Source: Metridium senile | Lineage: Eukaryota; Cnidaria; Anthozoa; Actiniaria; Metridiidae | Assembly: GCA_949775045.1 (NCBI GenBank) | Contig: OX459098.1 | Location: 15,857,207 to 15,921,206 of the forward strand | DNA: 64,000 bases | Direction of reading: 5' to 3' | The notes under the pieces: model-generated | The model's input: the letters and a program-made list of their open reading frames with translations, nothing else | Database searches by the model: none | What the model was told of the DNA's origin: nothing | Shown: positions 13,916 through 23,790 of the stretch, one piece after another | Numbering within the stretch: position 1 is the stretch's first letter | Layout: each line of letters begins with the position of its first letter | Made by a program: the position numbers and the translations under genes

Positions 13916-14050
13916 TCCGTTCACTCTCTGGTCTTTAGTCTTAATTGCTTTCTTTCATAAGAATAAATTATATCCTATTCATCGTCACCTATTTGGGGGC
14001 AATCTTTTTGTGCTTTTCTAATGCTCACCCTTGTTGCACCGACATCTATT

Positions 14051-14445
14051 ATAAGTTTTTCGCTGCATCCTATTCTACTATATTCTAGTTTCATGTTATC
14101 TAGCACCGCTGTATTATTTGACAAAGGGTGCATTTGCATAGGCTAAGCCTCGATTTTTTGTCAAAACATTATTCAAAATTCCAAAAAGCACTAAAAGATG
14201 TTATCACTTAACAATAAAAACACATTTGAGTTTACAATACTCTGAAACTATTATAAGTTTTTCGCTGCATCCTATTCTACTATATTCTAGTTTCATGTTA
14301 TCTAGTACCGCTGTATTATTTGACAAACGTTGATTTGCACAGGCTAACTGAGCATCGATTTTTGTAAAAACATTATTTAAGATTCCAAAAAGCACTAAAA
14401 AATGTTATCACTTAACAATAGAAAACACATTTGAGTTTAATTACT
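14051..14445. repeat. Direct duplication, about 200-bp unit
   Basis: TAAGTTTTTCGCTGCATCC recurs about 200 bp apart with its downstream sequence through AAAGCACTAAAA. A shorter inverted piece follows near 14460-14520. Confidence 0.85.
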
Positions 14446-14788
14446 CTGAATTGAAGTTATCCCTGTGCAAATGCGCTTGTTTTTCAAATAGTACAGCGAG
14501 TGCTAGATAACATGAAACTGGTCTGTCGTCACTAAAGTATCATTAATCTCGTCCGCACGGATCCGGATACATCACGGGCAGTCCAGGCTCAAAAAAAAAT
14601 CAATTAGCAAATTTTACTTATGCATACAACCTACAAACTAATTTAAACACACTCATGGTAAATTCATGGTTTATAAAAATCCTGACGCGTCTGTTTTATT
14701 TGTACAATGTACAAAAAAAATGCGATACAAATTATTTACTTCATTACTCTCAAGGTGATCCATCGTAAAACTGTGATTCAGAAGAAGA

Positions 14789-14981
14789 CTAGACTTGCTC
14801 CAAGTCTCGCTCGTTAAATTTTCAGTTGATTGGGGTTGCTGTGTGATATCGGCCGAGAGCTTTCCGAAGGGAATCACGAGAAAGAGGGAGAACGACGTCC
14901 GCTCGTCCGATATAATTATCGGAAAACACAGGAACCCCAATCAACTGAAAATTTAACGAGCGAGACTTGGAGCAAGTCTAG
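14789..14981. mobile_element. MITE-like perfect inverted repeat
   Basis: Arms of about 50 bp (CTAGACTTGCTCC outside; TTGATTGGGGTT inside) flank about 90 bp; the arms look identical. Confidence 0.8.
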
Positions 14982-15131
14982 AAAAAGACCGATACAAGGT
15001 CGAGCAATCCTGAAAACGACTCTGATCGCATACAGACGCAGATTCAGAATGGATTGCCTTTGTTGGCCATTGCTATGACTAACCTTTTGTTCAAGATGTG
15101 CGGTGGGACATGACGCACGACGGTGGGACGC

Positions 15132-15395
15132 GTACGTGACCTTCGAAAACTCGAACAATCTCTATGAAGTTTGCCGGGTTTCTTTACTCATTGTTTTGGC
15201 CATAGTTAATTGAGCGGCCATTTTGGAACTTGTTGTACACATTATCACGTGACCTTCGAAAACTCGAACAATCTCTTTGAAGTTTGCTGGGTTTCTTTAC
15301 TCATTGTTTTGGCCATAGTTAATTGAGCGGCCATTTTGGAACTTGTTGTACACATTGTCACGTGACCTTCGAAAAGTTTGCCGGGTTTCTTTACT
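15132..15395. repeat. About 113-bp tandem repeat upstream of the GPCR
   Basis: CGTGACCTTCGAAAACTCG begins two nearly full copies (about 15134 and 15247) and a third truncated one (about 15360). Confidence 0.88.
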
Positions 15396-15808
15396 AGTCT
15401 ATAGTAAACTATGTTTTGGGCCTTCCAGTCAACCTTGGCCTTCATTGAAACGGCTGTAGCTTAAATATTGGTACCGGAAGTAAGTCCTTGAACACTAGGA
15501 GATCCAATCTAATCCACTGTTATTATGTACCTATTGTATTAATTAAAGAGGGTTGAACTAACATGAATAGGAATATTATCACTGTCTATAGTCATAAAAG
15601 AATCCTCACATCATCAGACATGGCTCTGAACAGTCTCAGTGTCTCTTTGTTTATTTACTGTTTTTTGTCTCTTTATTTTCAAGGTCTATGTATAATTTCA
15701 AGGCCGATATTGGTAAATCTTGTTGAGGGATAATTAAAAGATCAAATTAGTGCTGGTTTATACTGAAGGCCTGCCGTTTTGCTAGTCCTTCAGTCGGTGC
15801 TTGTCGCG

Positions 15809-16933
15809 ATGACCCTCGGCAATCCAAACACGTCGATGTTACTCCACAAACTCAACGATTCCAGATCGATAATGGATGCAACGCAAGCTGAGGAAGTAGT
15901 GTGTGTTTTATTCAACGTTGCGTTAATGTTTGCCGTCATTTCAGGCAATGGCTTGATCCTTAGTGCTTTTGCAATGAACGCTCACCTAAGAGCCGTGCAC
16001 AGTATCTTGATCATTGGTCTCTCATCTGCAGACTTCCTTGTCGGCGTAGTTTCCCTGCCCTGTTGGATCTACATAACGTTCTGTCAGTATAACAACCAAC
16101 CCATCAATTTCTATGTCTATCAAGTGTACATTACAGCTGATATCTTCATCGGTGCCTCATCCATTCTACATCTCACAGGCATAAGTATCGAGCGCTGTCA
16201 TGCCGTTTTGAAACCTATTCAACACAAAATCATGTCGAGAAGGATTTTCTACCTTGGATGTGCGAGCGCTTGGCTATGCGCAGCGATCATTGCAGCACTT
16301 CAGCCTTTACAGTATCAAAGCTGGGAAAAGGTGTACACTTTATTGAACGCTTCTCTCGTGTTTTTCATTCCTACCTTCGTTATCATTGTTGCATACATCT
16401 ATGTGTTTCGTCGGTCCAGGGCGGGTCCCGGTGCGTCTATTATGAGACATCGTGCCAGCCGTGCGATGATGGCTCGAGAACTACGCTTATCACTAACTGT
16501 AGGGTTAATAACAGTACTTTTCGTACTAGCATGGCTGCCGTTGTTTAGTATAACAATGCTAGCGACGTATAATCTAGAGCTTCTACCAGATCCTTTGATA
16601 AACACACGACTGCTTGGGTTCGTTAAATGGATGCACTACAGCAGCAGTGCTCTTAACCCTTTTCTCTACTCATACAGAAACAATGATATGAAAAGAACCA
16701 TCAAACTAATTTTACGTAAACATTTATTACGTAAGAATATCTGTTTGAGAGACATGTTTCCACGATCTTCGGGAGTGTTCTCGTCTAGGTCCAGTTTTAG
16801 CCTGCAGAAGTCAACTTACAGACCTACGAGCGAATCGTCACAGTACTCTACCGGGTCGTACAGATATAGATTCAAAAGTGAAGACGATGAGCCTTTTAAG
16901 AGAAATCAAACTGCCAACAGTGTAGCAACATAG
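15809..16933 (+). CDS. Intronless rhodopsin-class (class A) GPCR, orphan, amine-receptor-like
   Basis: Seven-transmembrane receptor of 374 residues in one exon; ligand unknown. Seen: two N-terminal N-glycosylation sequons (NTS at 7, NDS at 16); TM1 SGNGLIL (N47 = 1.50); TM2 LSSADFLVG (D75 = 2.50); TM3 with D111 at position 3.32, the amine-binding position in aminergic receptors; ERC (128-130) in place of D/ERY; TM6 AWLPLF (W242, P244); TM7 NPFLY (283-287) followed by a helix-8-like basic stretch and a Ser/Tyr-rich tail. No cysteine sits at 3.25 (Y104) or in the short second extracellular loop, so the usual TM3-ECL2 disulfide is missing. Start: the open frame extends 30 nt upstream only with non-ATG codons; 15809 is the first ATG. 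Intronless receptors of this type are common in expanded cnidarian GPCR families (known). Amine specificity is inference only. Confidence 0.9.
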   Translation: MTLGNPNTSMLLHKLNDSRSIMDATQAEEVVCVLFNVALMFAVISGNGLILSAFAMNAHLRAVHSILIIGLSSADFLVGVVSLPCWIYITFCQYNNQPINFYVYQVYITADIFIGASSILHLTGISIERCHAVLKPIQHKIMSRRIFYLGCASAWLCAAIIAALQPLQYQSWEKVYTLLNASLVFFIPTFVIIVAYIYVFRRSRAGPGASIMRHRASRAMMARELRLSLTVGLITVLFVLAWLPLFSITMLATYNLELLPDPLINTRLLGFVKWMHYSSSALNPFLYSYRNNDMKRTIKLILRKHLLRKNICLRDMFPRSSGVFSSRSSFSLQKSTYRPTSESSQYSTGSYRYRFKSEDDEPFKRNQTANSVAT

Positions 16934-17118
16934 CCTGTTATCATAACTTATCATTATAAAATAATTTAGATAGTACGCGCGCTCTGATTGGTCAAAAACC
17001 GTGTTGGATGAGGCTATCTAAACTAGCGCGCGCGTATTGATGGCGCGCGTATTGAGAATTGCTATTCTTATCAGCAATTAAAATGCCGATTTAGCCTCAA
17101 AAAATATTTTATAAAAGC

Positions 17119-17240
17119 AATAGAAGACGATTTTCCGATTTTCCTAACGGCTCGTGCTTTTCCTACGCTCTCTCGTGTTCTCCCAACATCACAAGTGCTT
17201 AGATCAGGCTATATAACACGGAAAATCGTCTTCTATTTCT
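17119..17240. repeat. Inverted repeat AATAGAAGACGATTTTCCG
   Basis: The word and its complement (CGGAAAATCGTCTTCTATT) frame about 80 bp, directly before the hammerhead-like motif. Confidence 0.7.
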
Positions 17241-17251
17241 TAATTAGTTAT

Positions 17252-17291
17252 CCTTTTACTCCGACGAAGGGCTAAAGCTCGAAACGTCAGT
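17252..17291 (+). ncRNA. Hammerhead-ribozyme-like motif
   Basis: TTTTACT, then CCGACGA, a GGGC/GCTC stem-loop, GAAAC, GTC and AGTAAAG. TTTTACT pairs with AGTAAAG (stem I), GGGC/GCTC forms stem II, and ACGT is self-complementary, so stem III could form between two molecules. The core departs from CUGANGA at one base and has one extra A before stem II, so activity is doubtful. Hammerheads of this style are known in Penelope-like elements and retrozymes. Confidence 0.45.
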
Positions 17292-17312
17292 AAAGTTAAG
17301 TTAACATTTGTT

Positions 17313-17765
17313 AAGGTGTTACAAATTTCATTCTATTACCTATCGTTTATATCAAACACCTACGCAGCCTATACTAGTTTACTCGCTAGTTTCTATTTTT
17401 TACGGTTACAAACTTCATTCAATTACCTATCGTTTACATCAAACACCGACGCAGCCTATACTATAGTTTTCTGGCTAGTTTCTATTTTTTTTACGGTGTT
17501 ACAAACTTCATTCTATTACCTATCGTTTACATCAAACACCGACACAACCTATACTATAGTTTTCTGGCTAGTTTCTATTTTTTTTACGGTGTTACAAACT
17601 TCATTCTATTACCTATCGTTTACATCAAACACCGACACAACCTATACTATAGTTTTCTGGCTAGTTTCTATTTTTTTTACGGTGTTACAAACTTCATTCT
17701 ATTACCTATCGTTTATATCAAACCGGCACTGACGCAGCCTATACTAGTTTACTCGCTAGTTTCCA
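17313..17765 (+). repeat. 93-bp tandem array, five copies
   Basis: GGTGTTACAAACTTCATTC recurs with spacing 87, 93, 93, 93. The unit is also the body of the dispersed repeat at 26007-26181 and 55335-55485. The open frame across it is a by-product of period 93 being divisible by three. Confidence 0.93.
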
Positions 17766-17870
17766 CTGATTTAGTTATCATTATAGTGAGGATACTCGAA
17801 CAGTGAACACGACTTTTTTCATGTTATTATTTTCTAAACCTTCTACTGCTTCAAAACCTCTTAAAACGAA

Positions 17871-18135
17871 CACTGCAAAAACGGCTGAGTAGGTACAACA
17901 CAGTATATTGCGTTAATCATGCATTCAGGATAACACTTTATAGTGAGTAAACCCAACTCATTTTTGAGAGTAAACATAGATGAAGACGCACCATTGAGTA
18001 CATTGTACTCAATATGTTGAGTTTAACCTCACTTTTACTCAATAATGAGTTGGGTTTACTCACTATAAAGTGTTATCCTGAATGCATGGTTAACGCAATA
18101 TACTGTGTTGTACCTACTAAGCCGTTTTTGCAGTG
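17871..18135. mobile_element. MITE, CACTGCAAAAACGGCTGAGTAG family, copy 1
   Basis: Inverted ends CACTGCAAAAACGGCTGAG...; arms extend about 100 bp (CATTCAGGATAACACTTTAT and complement). A second copy is at 19183-19428. Confidence 0.9.
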
Positions 18136-18610
18136 AAGCAGTGTGTTCAAATACGCTAAGTATTCATAATAAATATTTCTCAACTATTTGCTTATGGGAT
18201 GTGGGTTAAAAAAAGTCAACCAAAACACTGAAAGTGTTCACAGTTCGAGTGTCCTCACTATAAATTGTTATCAAGTTTTCTTGTGTTGCTGTGTAAATAA
18301 AGAGGAAAAAGTTGAGGTAAAATTTACGGCAAATAGTCGGTTTAAGTAAGCTAGCTTGCGGCTTTGTCACAGAATAAGCTGAGTCGGTATTCAATTCATG
18401 GTCAATCTAAGTAAAATTTTGGGACAAAAAGTTCACAAACTAGTGGTTATGCATCCATAATAACTACAAAACGTCAGGTTACTTTGTAAATGCCTACTTG
18501 TTCATGTAGTTAAGTTTTGTAACGCCTTATGCACACTTAATGGAAGTAACTAATAAATACTCGAATAACCGTGAGTGAATCACATGCATGTATCCCCCGT
18601 GGGGGGGGGG

Positions 18611-18851
18611 ACTTACTTAGAAAATGGATAGGGGTGCTCGACGGACCTTTTAGGGTTGAAAATCAGACCCTCGCGTACCTTTTAGGGTCTCGAACTGGCA
18701 CCGTACCTTTTAGAGTCAGTTTTCGAACTGAAGATTATACATATTGAAATTTTTTTTAATGTGGTCGTACCTTTTAAGGGTCTGAAATCAGTATCTGAGT
18801 TAATTTATGCGTACCTTTTAGGAGCACCCCTATCCATTTTCTAAGTGAAGT
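18611..18851. mobile_element. MITE with ACTTAGAAAATGGATAGGGG ends
   Basis: Inverted ends of about 30 bp; the interior has five copies of the word ACCTTTTAGG or a close variant. Confidence 0.82.
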
Positions 18852-19182
18852 GAAAAATCTATTTTGAGGGGAAAAAGCAGTACGTTTCTCTGCATTTCTC
18901 GGGATAGCGTTTAGGTAGACTTTGGAAGCTAGGTTGTTTCTTTAAGATGATTTACTACTCAAATGATCAATTCGTGACACTTCAATGCTTACAATTTACT
19001 GTAGTAGTATCGAAGTCAGTATTTTTTATCAATTACTACAGCCTCCTGATATAAATGAAGGGGTTGCTTGTTAATCAAATAAACAAGACGCCGAGCAGAG
19101 AAATGTTTAGATACCAGTTACAATGGACAAGGTAGCAGAACCCCGACATTAAAGGCAAAGCAGGTTACTCTTATACAATGTA

Positions 19183-19428
19183 CACTGAAAACGGCTGAGT
19201 AGATGATACACCTCACTATATTGAGTTAATCATGCATTCAGGACAACTCTATAGTGAGTAAAAGTGAAGTTAAACTCAATATATTGAGTAAATTGTACTC
19301 AATCGGGCCGTCTACATTTATGTTTACTCTTAATAATGAGTTGGGTTAACTCACTATAAAGTGTCATCCTGAATGCATGATTAACTTAATATAGTGAGGT
19401 GTATATCTACTCAGCCGTTTTTGCAGTG
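19183..19428. mobile_element. MITE, CACTGCAAAAACGGCTGAGTAG family, copy 2
   Basis: Same ends and arm words as 17871-18135; the left end has lost two bases (CACTGAAAACGG). Confidence 0.9.
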
Positions 19429-19499
19429 AACCATTTCAAAACCATCTATTTTACTCCGACGAAGGCTAAAGCTCGAAATATATTATATTACCCATCTTT

Positions 19500-20060
19500 A
19501 CGAAACAGGTTATTGTAGTCAACAATGAAACGCGAACGACGTTCTAAAATCGTTGTCGCAGCAACAGGTAATATGAACCTAATTGGTTGATTTGATTTAC
19601 ACGTTTTTCGACAAATATTTGCTTCATTATCTACCCATGCAACTACTTGTTATGGGCATTTTCACAAACACGTACAACCAAAATATGCTATAAATAAATC
19701 GACAACAAGAGAAGAAATACCGACATCCTTTGGGGTCTTCAGAGTGTGGACTGTAGTTGCGACGATTTTTGAAATAGGTGAAATTACCTAGTTGGGTACC
19801 AAATGATTTGTTTTATAATCTACGTGCCACAGCAACTACTTGTTATGGGTATTATAACACAAACACGTACAACTAAAATATGCTATGTATAAATCGATAA
19901 CAAGAGAAGAAATGCCGACATCCTTTGCAGGCTTCAGAGTGTGGCCTGTAGCTTTGATTAAGACAACGAGAAATAGGTGTAAATACCTTTTGGAAAAACG
20001 AAAAACGTATTTACTAACCTCATCTAGTGAAAAAACCTTCTAATTTATGAAGCTTTGCTT
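19500..20060 (-). repeat. Dispersed repeat, two tandem copies of about 186 bp
   Basis: AACTACTTGTTATGGG, CACAAACACGTACAAC and CCGACATCCTTTG recur in order. The same family in opposite orientation occurs at 39215-39530 and 57120-57440. Confidence 0.75.
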
Positions 20061-20369
20061 AGCAATCAAGAATAACACTCGCATGTTATATATGCGTTAC
20101 CACTGTCCCTTTCGGTCGCCATTCCAACCGTCTTTAAAATACTGAAGTGTATATATATTTGGTTTGTGCTTGCAAGGTAGATGAAACAAGTCTAGTTTAT
20201 TTATTAAAATAATTTAAAACAATAGAAAAACAAACATGAAAGTGGCCAGGTTTCAAACAAGGATTAGCTTGGAATCACTTATATTAGCATGTGTTAAACA
20301 CGGACAAATACTCCGGTAAAGTTCGGGTTATTTGCCCGTTTATAACGCAGGCTTTAAAGGTCTATGAAC

Positions 20370-20450
20370 CTATGAACTATTAAAAAGGTTAATCAACCTA
20401 TGAACTATTAAAAAGGTTAATCAACCTATGAACTATTGAAAATAGTATAC
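20370..20450. repeat. Short tandem repeat AACCTATGAACTATTAAAAA
   Basis: Three copies of a 28-bp unit. Confidence 0.85.
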
Positions 20451-20631
20451 TTTACTATTATTGCAAGTAATAAATTTTGTTGTGAACGATGATGTCAATT
20501 CAATAATTTGTATATGTAAATTTGTAGAGAATAAAAAAGATCATATTTTGTATTGTTGTTATTTGTTGCTCAGTAAGGATGTTGTTTTTATTGTGAATAA
20601 CAGATCCTATACAAAATCCTGGCTTAGTACC

Positions 20632-20762
20632 GAGGGATTTCATGGCAGCCATGTTTGTTCAAAAGTTCAAAAGAAAGGTTTTTGAATGATAAAGAATTTC
20701 AGTTCCCTTTAGAGAAAAGCTCCATTGTTTTGACAACAAACATGGCTGCCATGAAATCCCTC
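20632..20762. mobile_element. MITE-like inverted repeat GAGGGATTTCATGGCAGCC
   Basis: Ends GAGGGATTTCATGGCAGCCA and complement; about 30-bp arms. Confidence 0.8.
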
Positions 20763-20947
20763 TTTTGGTTGATACTTTCTTAATAAATAGAAATTTCATG
20801 AGTTTTAAGTTGACTTTCGTTCTTGTTTCTGCTAAACGGTGACCACAATAGTGCCTAATTACCAGCTATTGTATTTTTTGGAGGTATTCCCATTTTTGTG
20901 AATATCTCGAACAAAGAAAAATGTCCTGTTTAGTGGGGGTTCCACTA

Positions 20948-21159
20948 GAGTGAAAACACTAAAAACCAAACAAAATAGTTACTAGCTAATAGTTTCTATT
21001 TAGTGACTAGCTAGTCAGCAGCACTCAACCAGAAACATCAAAATGAAATAATACCTCATTACAACTTTACTTGTCTTGATAGTGACTAAAAGTCACTAAA
21101 TAAGAACTATTACACAGTAGCAATTTGATTCTATTTCATGGATATAGTATTTTTACTCT
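20948..21159. mobile_element. MITE, GAGCGAAAACACTAG family, copy 2
   Basis: Diverged copy of 3624-3869 with matching interior words CTATTTAGTGACTA and CTCATTACAACTTTACTTG. Confidence 0.75.
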
Positions 21160-21170
21160 ACTTTTGAGTT

Positions 21171-21176
21171 TTTATT
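21171..21176 (-). terminator. Polyadenylation signal candidate, ZNRD2
   Basis: AATAAA on the minus strand about 390 nt after the ZNRD2 stop, beyond the triplicated segment; the first clear signal seen downstream. Confidence 0.4.
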
Positions 21177-21289
21177 TGCTGCTCTTGGAAACTTTGTGAC
21201 CAAAATTGGTTTGCGATTGAAATATAATTCCCTTCTTTGAGGGCCCACTGTAGTTCGTAGTACAGTTGCTTGCTGTAACTAGAAAGACC

Positions 21290-21672
21290 AAGAGATTTCT
21301 TGTCAGATTTCCACTGGGTTTGTATCTATTCTATCTGCTTCTCGTAAAGCTTTAATGGCTTCTGCACATGACTTAAACAGTTTACAGTAACGTATAGGTT
21401 CTTCAATTGAAAGACATACCAAGAGATTCCTTGTCAGATTTCCACTGGGTTTGTATCTATTCTATCTGCTTGTCGTAAAGCTTTAATAGCTTCTGCACAT
21501 GACTTTAACAGTTTACAGTAACGTATAGATTCTTCAATTGAAAGACATACCAAGAGATTCCTTGTCAGATTCCCACTGGGTTTGTATCTATTCTATCTGC
21601 TTCTCGTAAAGCTTTAATAGCTTCTGCACATGACTTTAACAGTTCACAGTAACGTATAGATTCTTCAATTGA
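21290..21672 (-). repeat. 131-bp tandem triplication of the ZNRD2 3' end
   Basis: AAGAGATTYCTTGTCAGATT starts at 21290, 21421 and 21552, exactly 131 bp apart. Only the third copy (21552-21672) is translated, as the last residues and stop of ZNRD2; the other two fall in the 3' UTR. Confidence 0.93.
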
Positions 21673-22425
21673 TGTACAGTTTACCAGAGCACTACTTGCC
21701 CAGAGTATCTTCTCGTTTAGACTTGTGATAGCAGTTGATAGCGTTTCTGATTTAAGTGTAATGTATTCAGGTGAATGTGTTTCTTCTTGTTGCCTTGGAA
21801 ACTCTTGTTCTGTAGGGATTGATGGAGTTACTTTGAGTGGTTCTGTTACAGGTTGGGATGCTGAAATGAGGATAACATCATTGAAATGGCGATGATGAAG
21901 ATAAAGATATTGATAATGAAAACTTACTTATCTGAGATTGGCATTATTATCATCATTATCATTGTAATCAACATCATTAACCTCAAGATATCATCATCAT
22001 CATCTAACTGTCATTGTAATATTTACATAATCACCATCATCATTGTAATCATCACCATCATCACCACCACCATTATTGACATCATAATATTATTACGATC
22101 ATTTTCCATCATCACCATCACCACTCATCACCACCTCATCACCATCATTGTAATATCATCGTCATCATCATCATTGTAATCAGTACCACCACAATTATCA
22201 TTGATATCATTGTCAAATAAAGACTTTAAAACATTTGCAAAACAAGTGTACAAACTATTGTTAAACAAAGCTAAAACACGCCTTGGAATTTCATAACTAG
22301 ATTATCATACATTCATATACACAACTTTTATACTTTTTCCATATCACTATTTATTTTTCTATTTGACAATCATTATGTTACTTTGAAGATGTAGAGCTAC
22401 CCTGTAGATATACTTCAAATAAACC

Positions 22426-22503
<78 letters not shown>

Positions 22504-23398
22504 GTCATCATAATATTATTATCATTATTTTTCATCATCATCATCACCACCACCATAATCATCCCTTTTGTTGTGATTCTTATTATCATAGATACTTTGT
22601 GCTTACCTTCTTGTTGTGAGCTAATTATGACAACATCAACCTCTCGACAACCAATACAGTATTCTGGTTGATCACGGAACTTCAACAAGACAGTCTAAAA
22701 GATCATAAAACAACAAAAATGCTTAGTCATTATTCAACTGCTCGGCTCATGCTCAACTGTATCAATGCCTGTTCAGATTTATCAACCAATCAGGAAAGGG
22801 GGATCCTCAACACCGCAAAAAAAAATGTTGACAACACCTCATCACAATATCTCTCACCAAACACTATGAACACCACAGCTTTAAAATTTACCGCAAACCG
22901 CTGCTTTGGCAAAGCAAACACTGCAGGCAATTACATCGCTGCAACACCACACTTTGAGAATTTGTTCACTGCAACACCGCAAAAAATATTCACCACAATC
23001 CCCTGTGTCACCGTCAAATAGTTAATTACTTAACCAATCAATTTGTAAATCAGTCACTCAGTTAAGCAGCCCATCAATCACTTAACCAACCGTTCAAACA
23101 ATTAACCAATCAGTCAGTCAATCAGTTAATCAATCAGAAATTTGTTTTTTATGATGATCATGCTATAAAAGAATGCATCACATGGTCTGAAATATAGGTA
23201 AACAGACAAAGAGAGGTTAAAGTATAAAACCCTTTCAATCTTCCTTTAATAAAGATATCGCATAATACTTACACCACATTTGTCACAGCATGATCCAAGC
23301 ATACGATATCCTTGGAGTAAATACTGGCCCATTATTGAGCTAATTTTGTCCGACCTTTCTCTCGACCTTGTCCGATCTTGAGACTCCATATTGGCCAT
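21565..23398 (-). CDS. ZNRD2: ZNRD2 / SSSCA1-type zinc-ribbon protein, complete, 3 exons
   Basis: Small zinc-ribbon protein (Sjogren syndrome/scleroderma autoantigen 1 family; human protein about 199 residues); its molecular role is poorly defined. Coding exons on the minus strand are 23273-23398, 22607-22694 and 21565-21860, joined in phase 0 then phase 1, giving 169 residues. The diagnostic block IMGQYLLQGYRMLG (about 22-35) is followed by a four-cysteine ribbon: CDKCG across the first junction and YCIGC in exon 2. The C-terminal helix ILWASSALVNCTSIEESIR then ELLKSCAEAIKALREA matches the family tail. The ATG at 23398 is chosen; a second in-frame ATG three codons on (MESQ) is an alternative. 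Intron 2 holds ATC and ATT microsatellites. Downstream, the terminal coding segment is repeated twice more in the 3' UTR, then AATAAA (minus strand, plus coordinates 21171-21176). Confidence 0.92.
21886..22200. repeat. ATC/ATT-rich trinucleotide tract, ZNRD2 intron 2
   Basis: Imperfect ATC and ATT units. Long open frames here reflect the period. Confidence 0.93.
22433..22503. repeat. (ATT)n microsatellite
   Basis: Pure ATT run after TACTTCAAATAAACCG, which resembles a retroelement 3' tail. Confidence 0.95.
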
Positions 23399-23790
23399 GT
23401 CTAGAATCACAAAAATGCAAATAAAAACAAGGAAAAAGCACATAAATGACCTTAAAAAAAAAACAAATTACTTTACAAATAACATAATTCCACATCATAC
23501 TTTGCAATCGCTGGATTTTTACAGAGAAATTTAGCGTAGAGAGCTACAACAAACCTTTCTATCTTCCAATATGTTCTGATATGGTACAATCCAGCGGTGT
23601 TCCAATTTTCTGCACGTGGTACAATCTATCAGCCAATGATATGGCGTGTTCTATAAAGCGCGGTTTGGCTAAATATGGCGGTCGGTGAGCATGGTTTGTA
23701 AATTCACGAACATTTCTCGGTATTTCAGCTGAAAATAACTCTTTTAAAAGCTAAAAACGATTAAAATTGTGCAGAGAGGTTGCTTAGATA
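23399..23790. promoter_or_regulatory. Shared divergent promoter region ZNRD2 / NUP133
   Basis: 392 bp separate the two start codons, which diverge. The interval has CCAAT at 23633-23637 and a YY1-like element AAATATGGCGGTC at 23671-23683, close upstream of the NUP133 start. No TATA box is obvious. Bidirectional activity is inferred from geometry. Confidence 0.6.
23671..23683 (+). promoter_or_regulatory. YY1-like site
   Basis: AAATATGGCGGTC fits the AAnATGGCGGC consensus except for the last base. Such sites commonly lie near the transcription start of animal housekeeping genes. Confidence 0.4.

Noticed and set aside
17316..17732. 138-residue repetitive membrane-like protein
   Set aside because: The 93-bp tandem unit is a multiple of three and belongs to a dispersed non-coding repeat; no codon bias or splice context.
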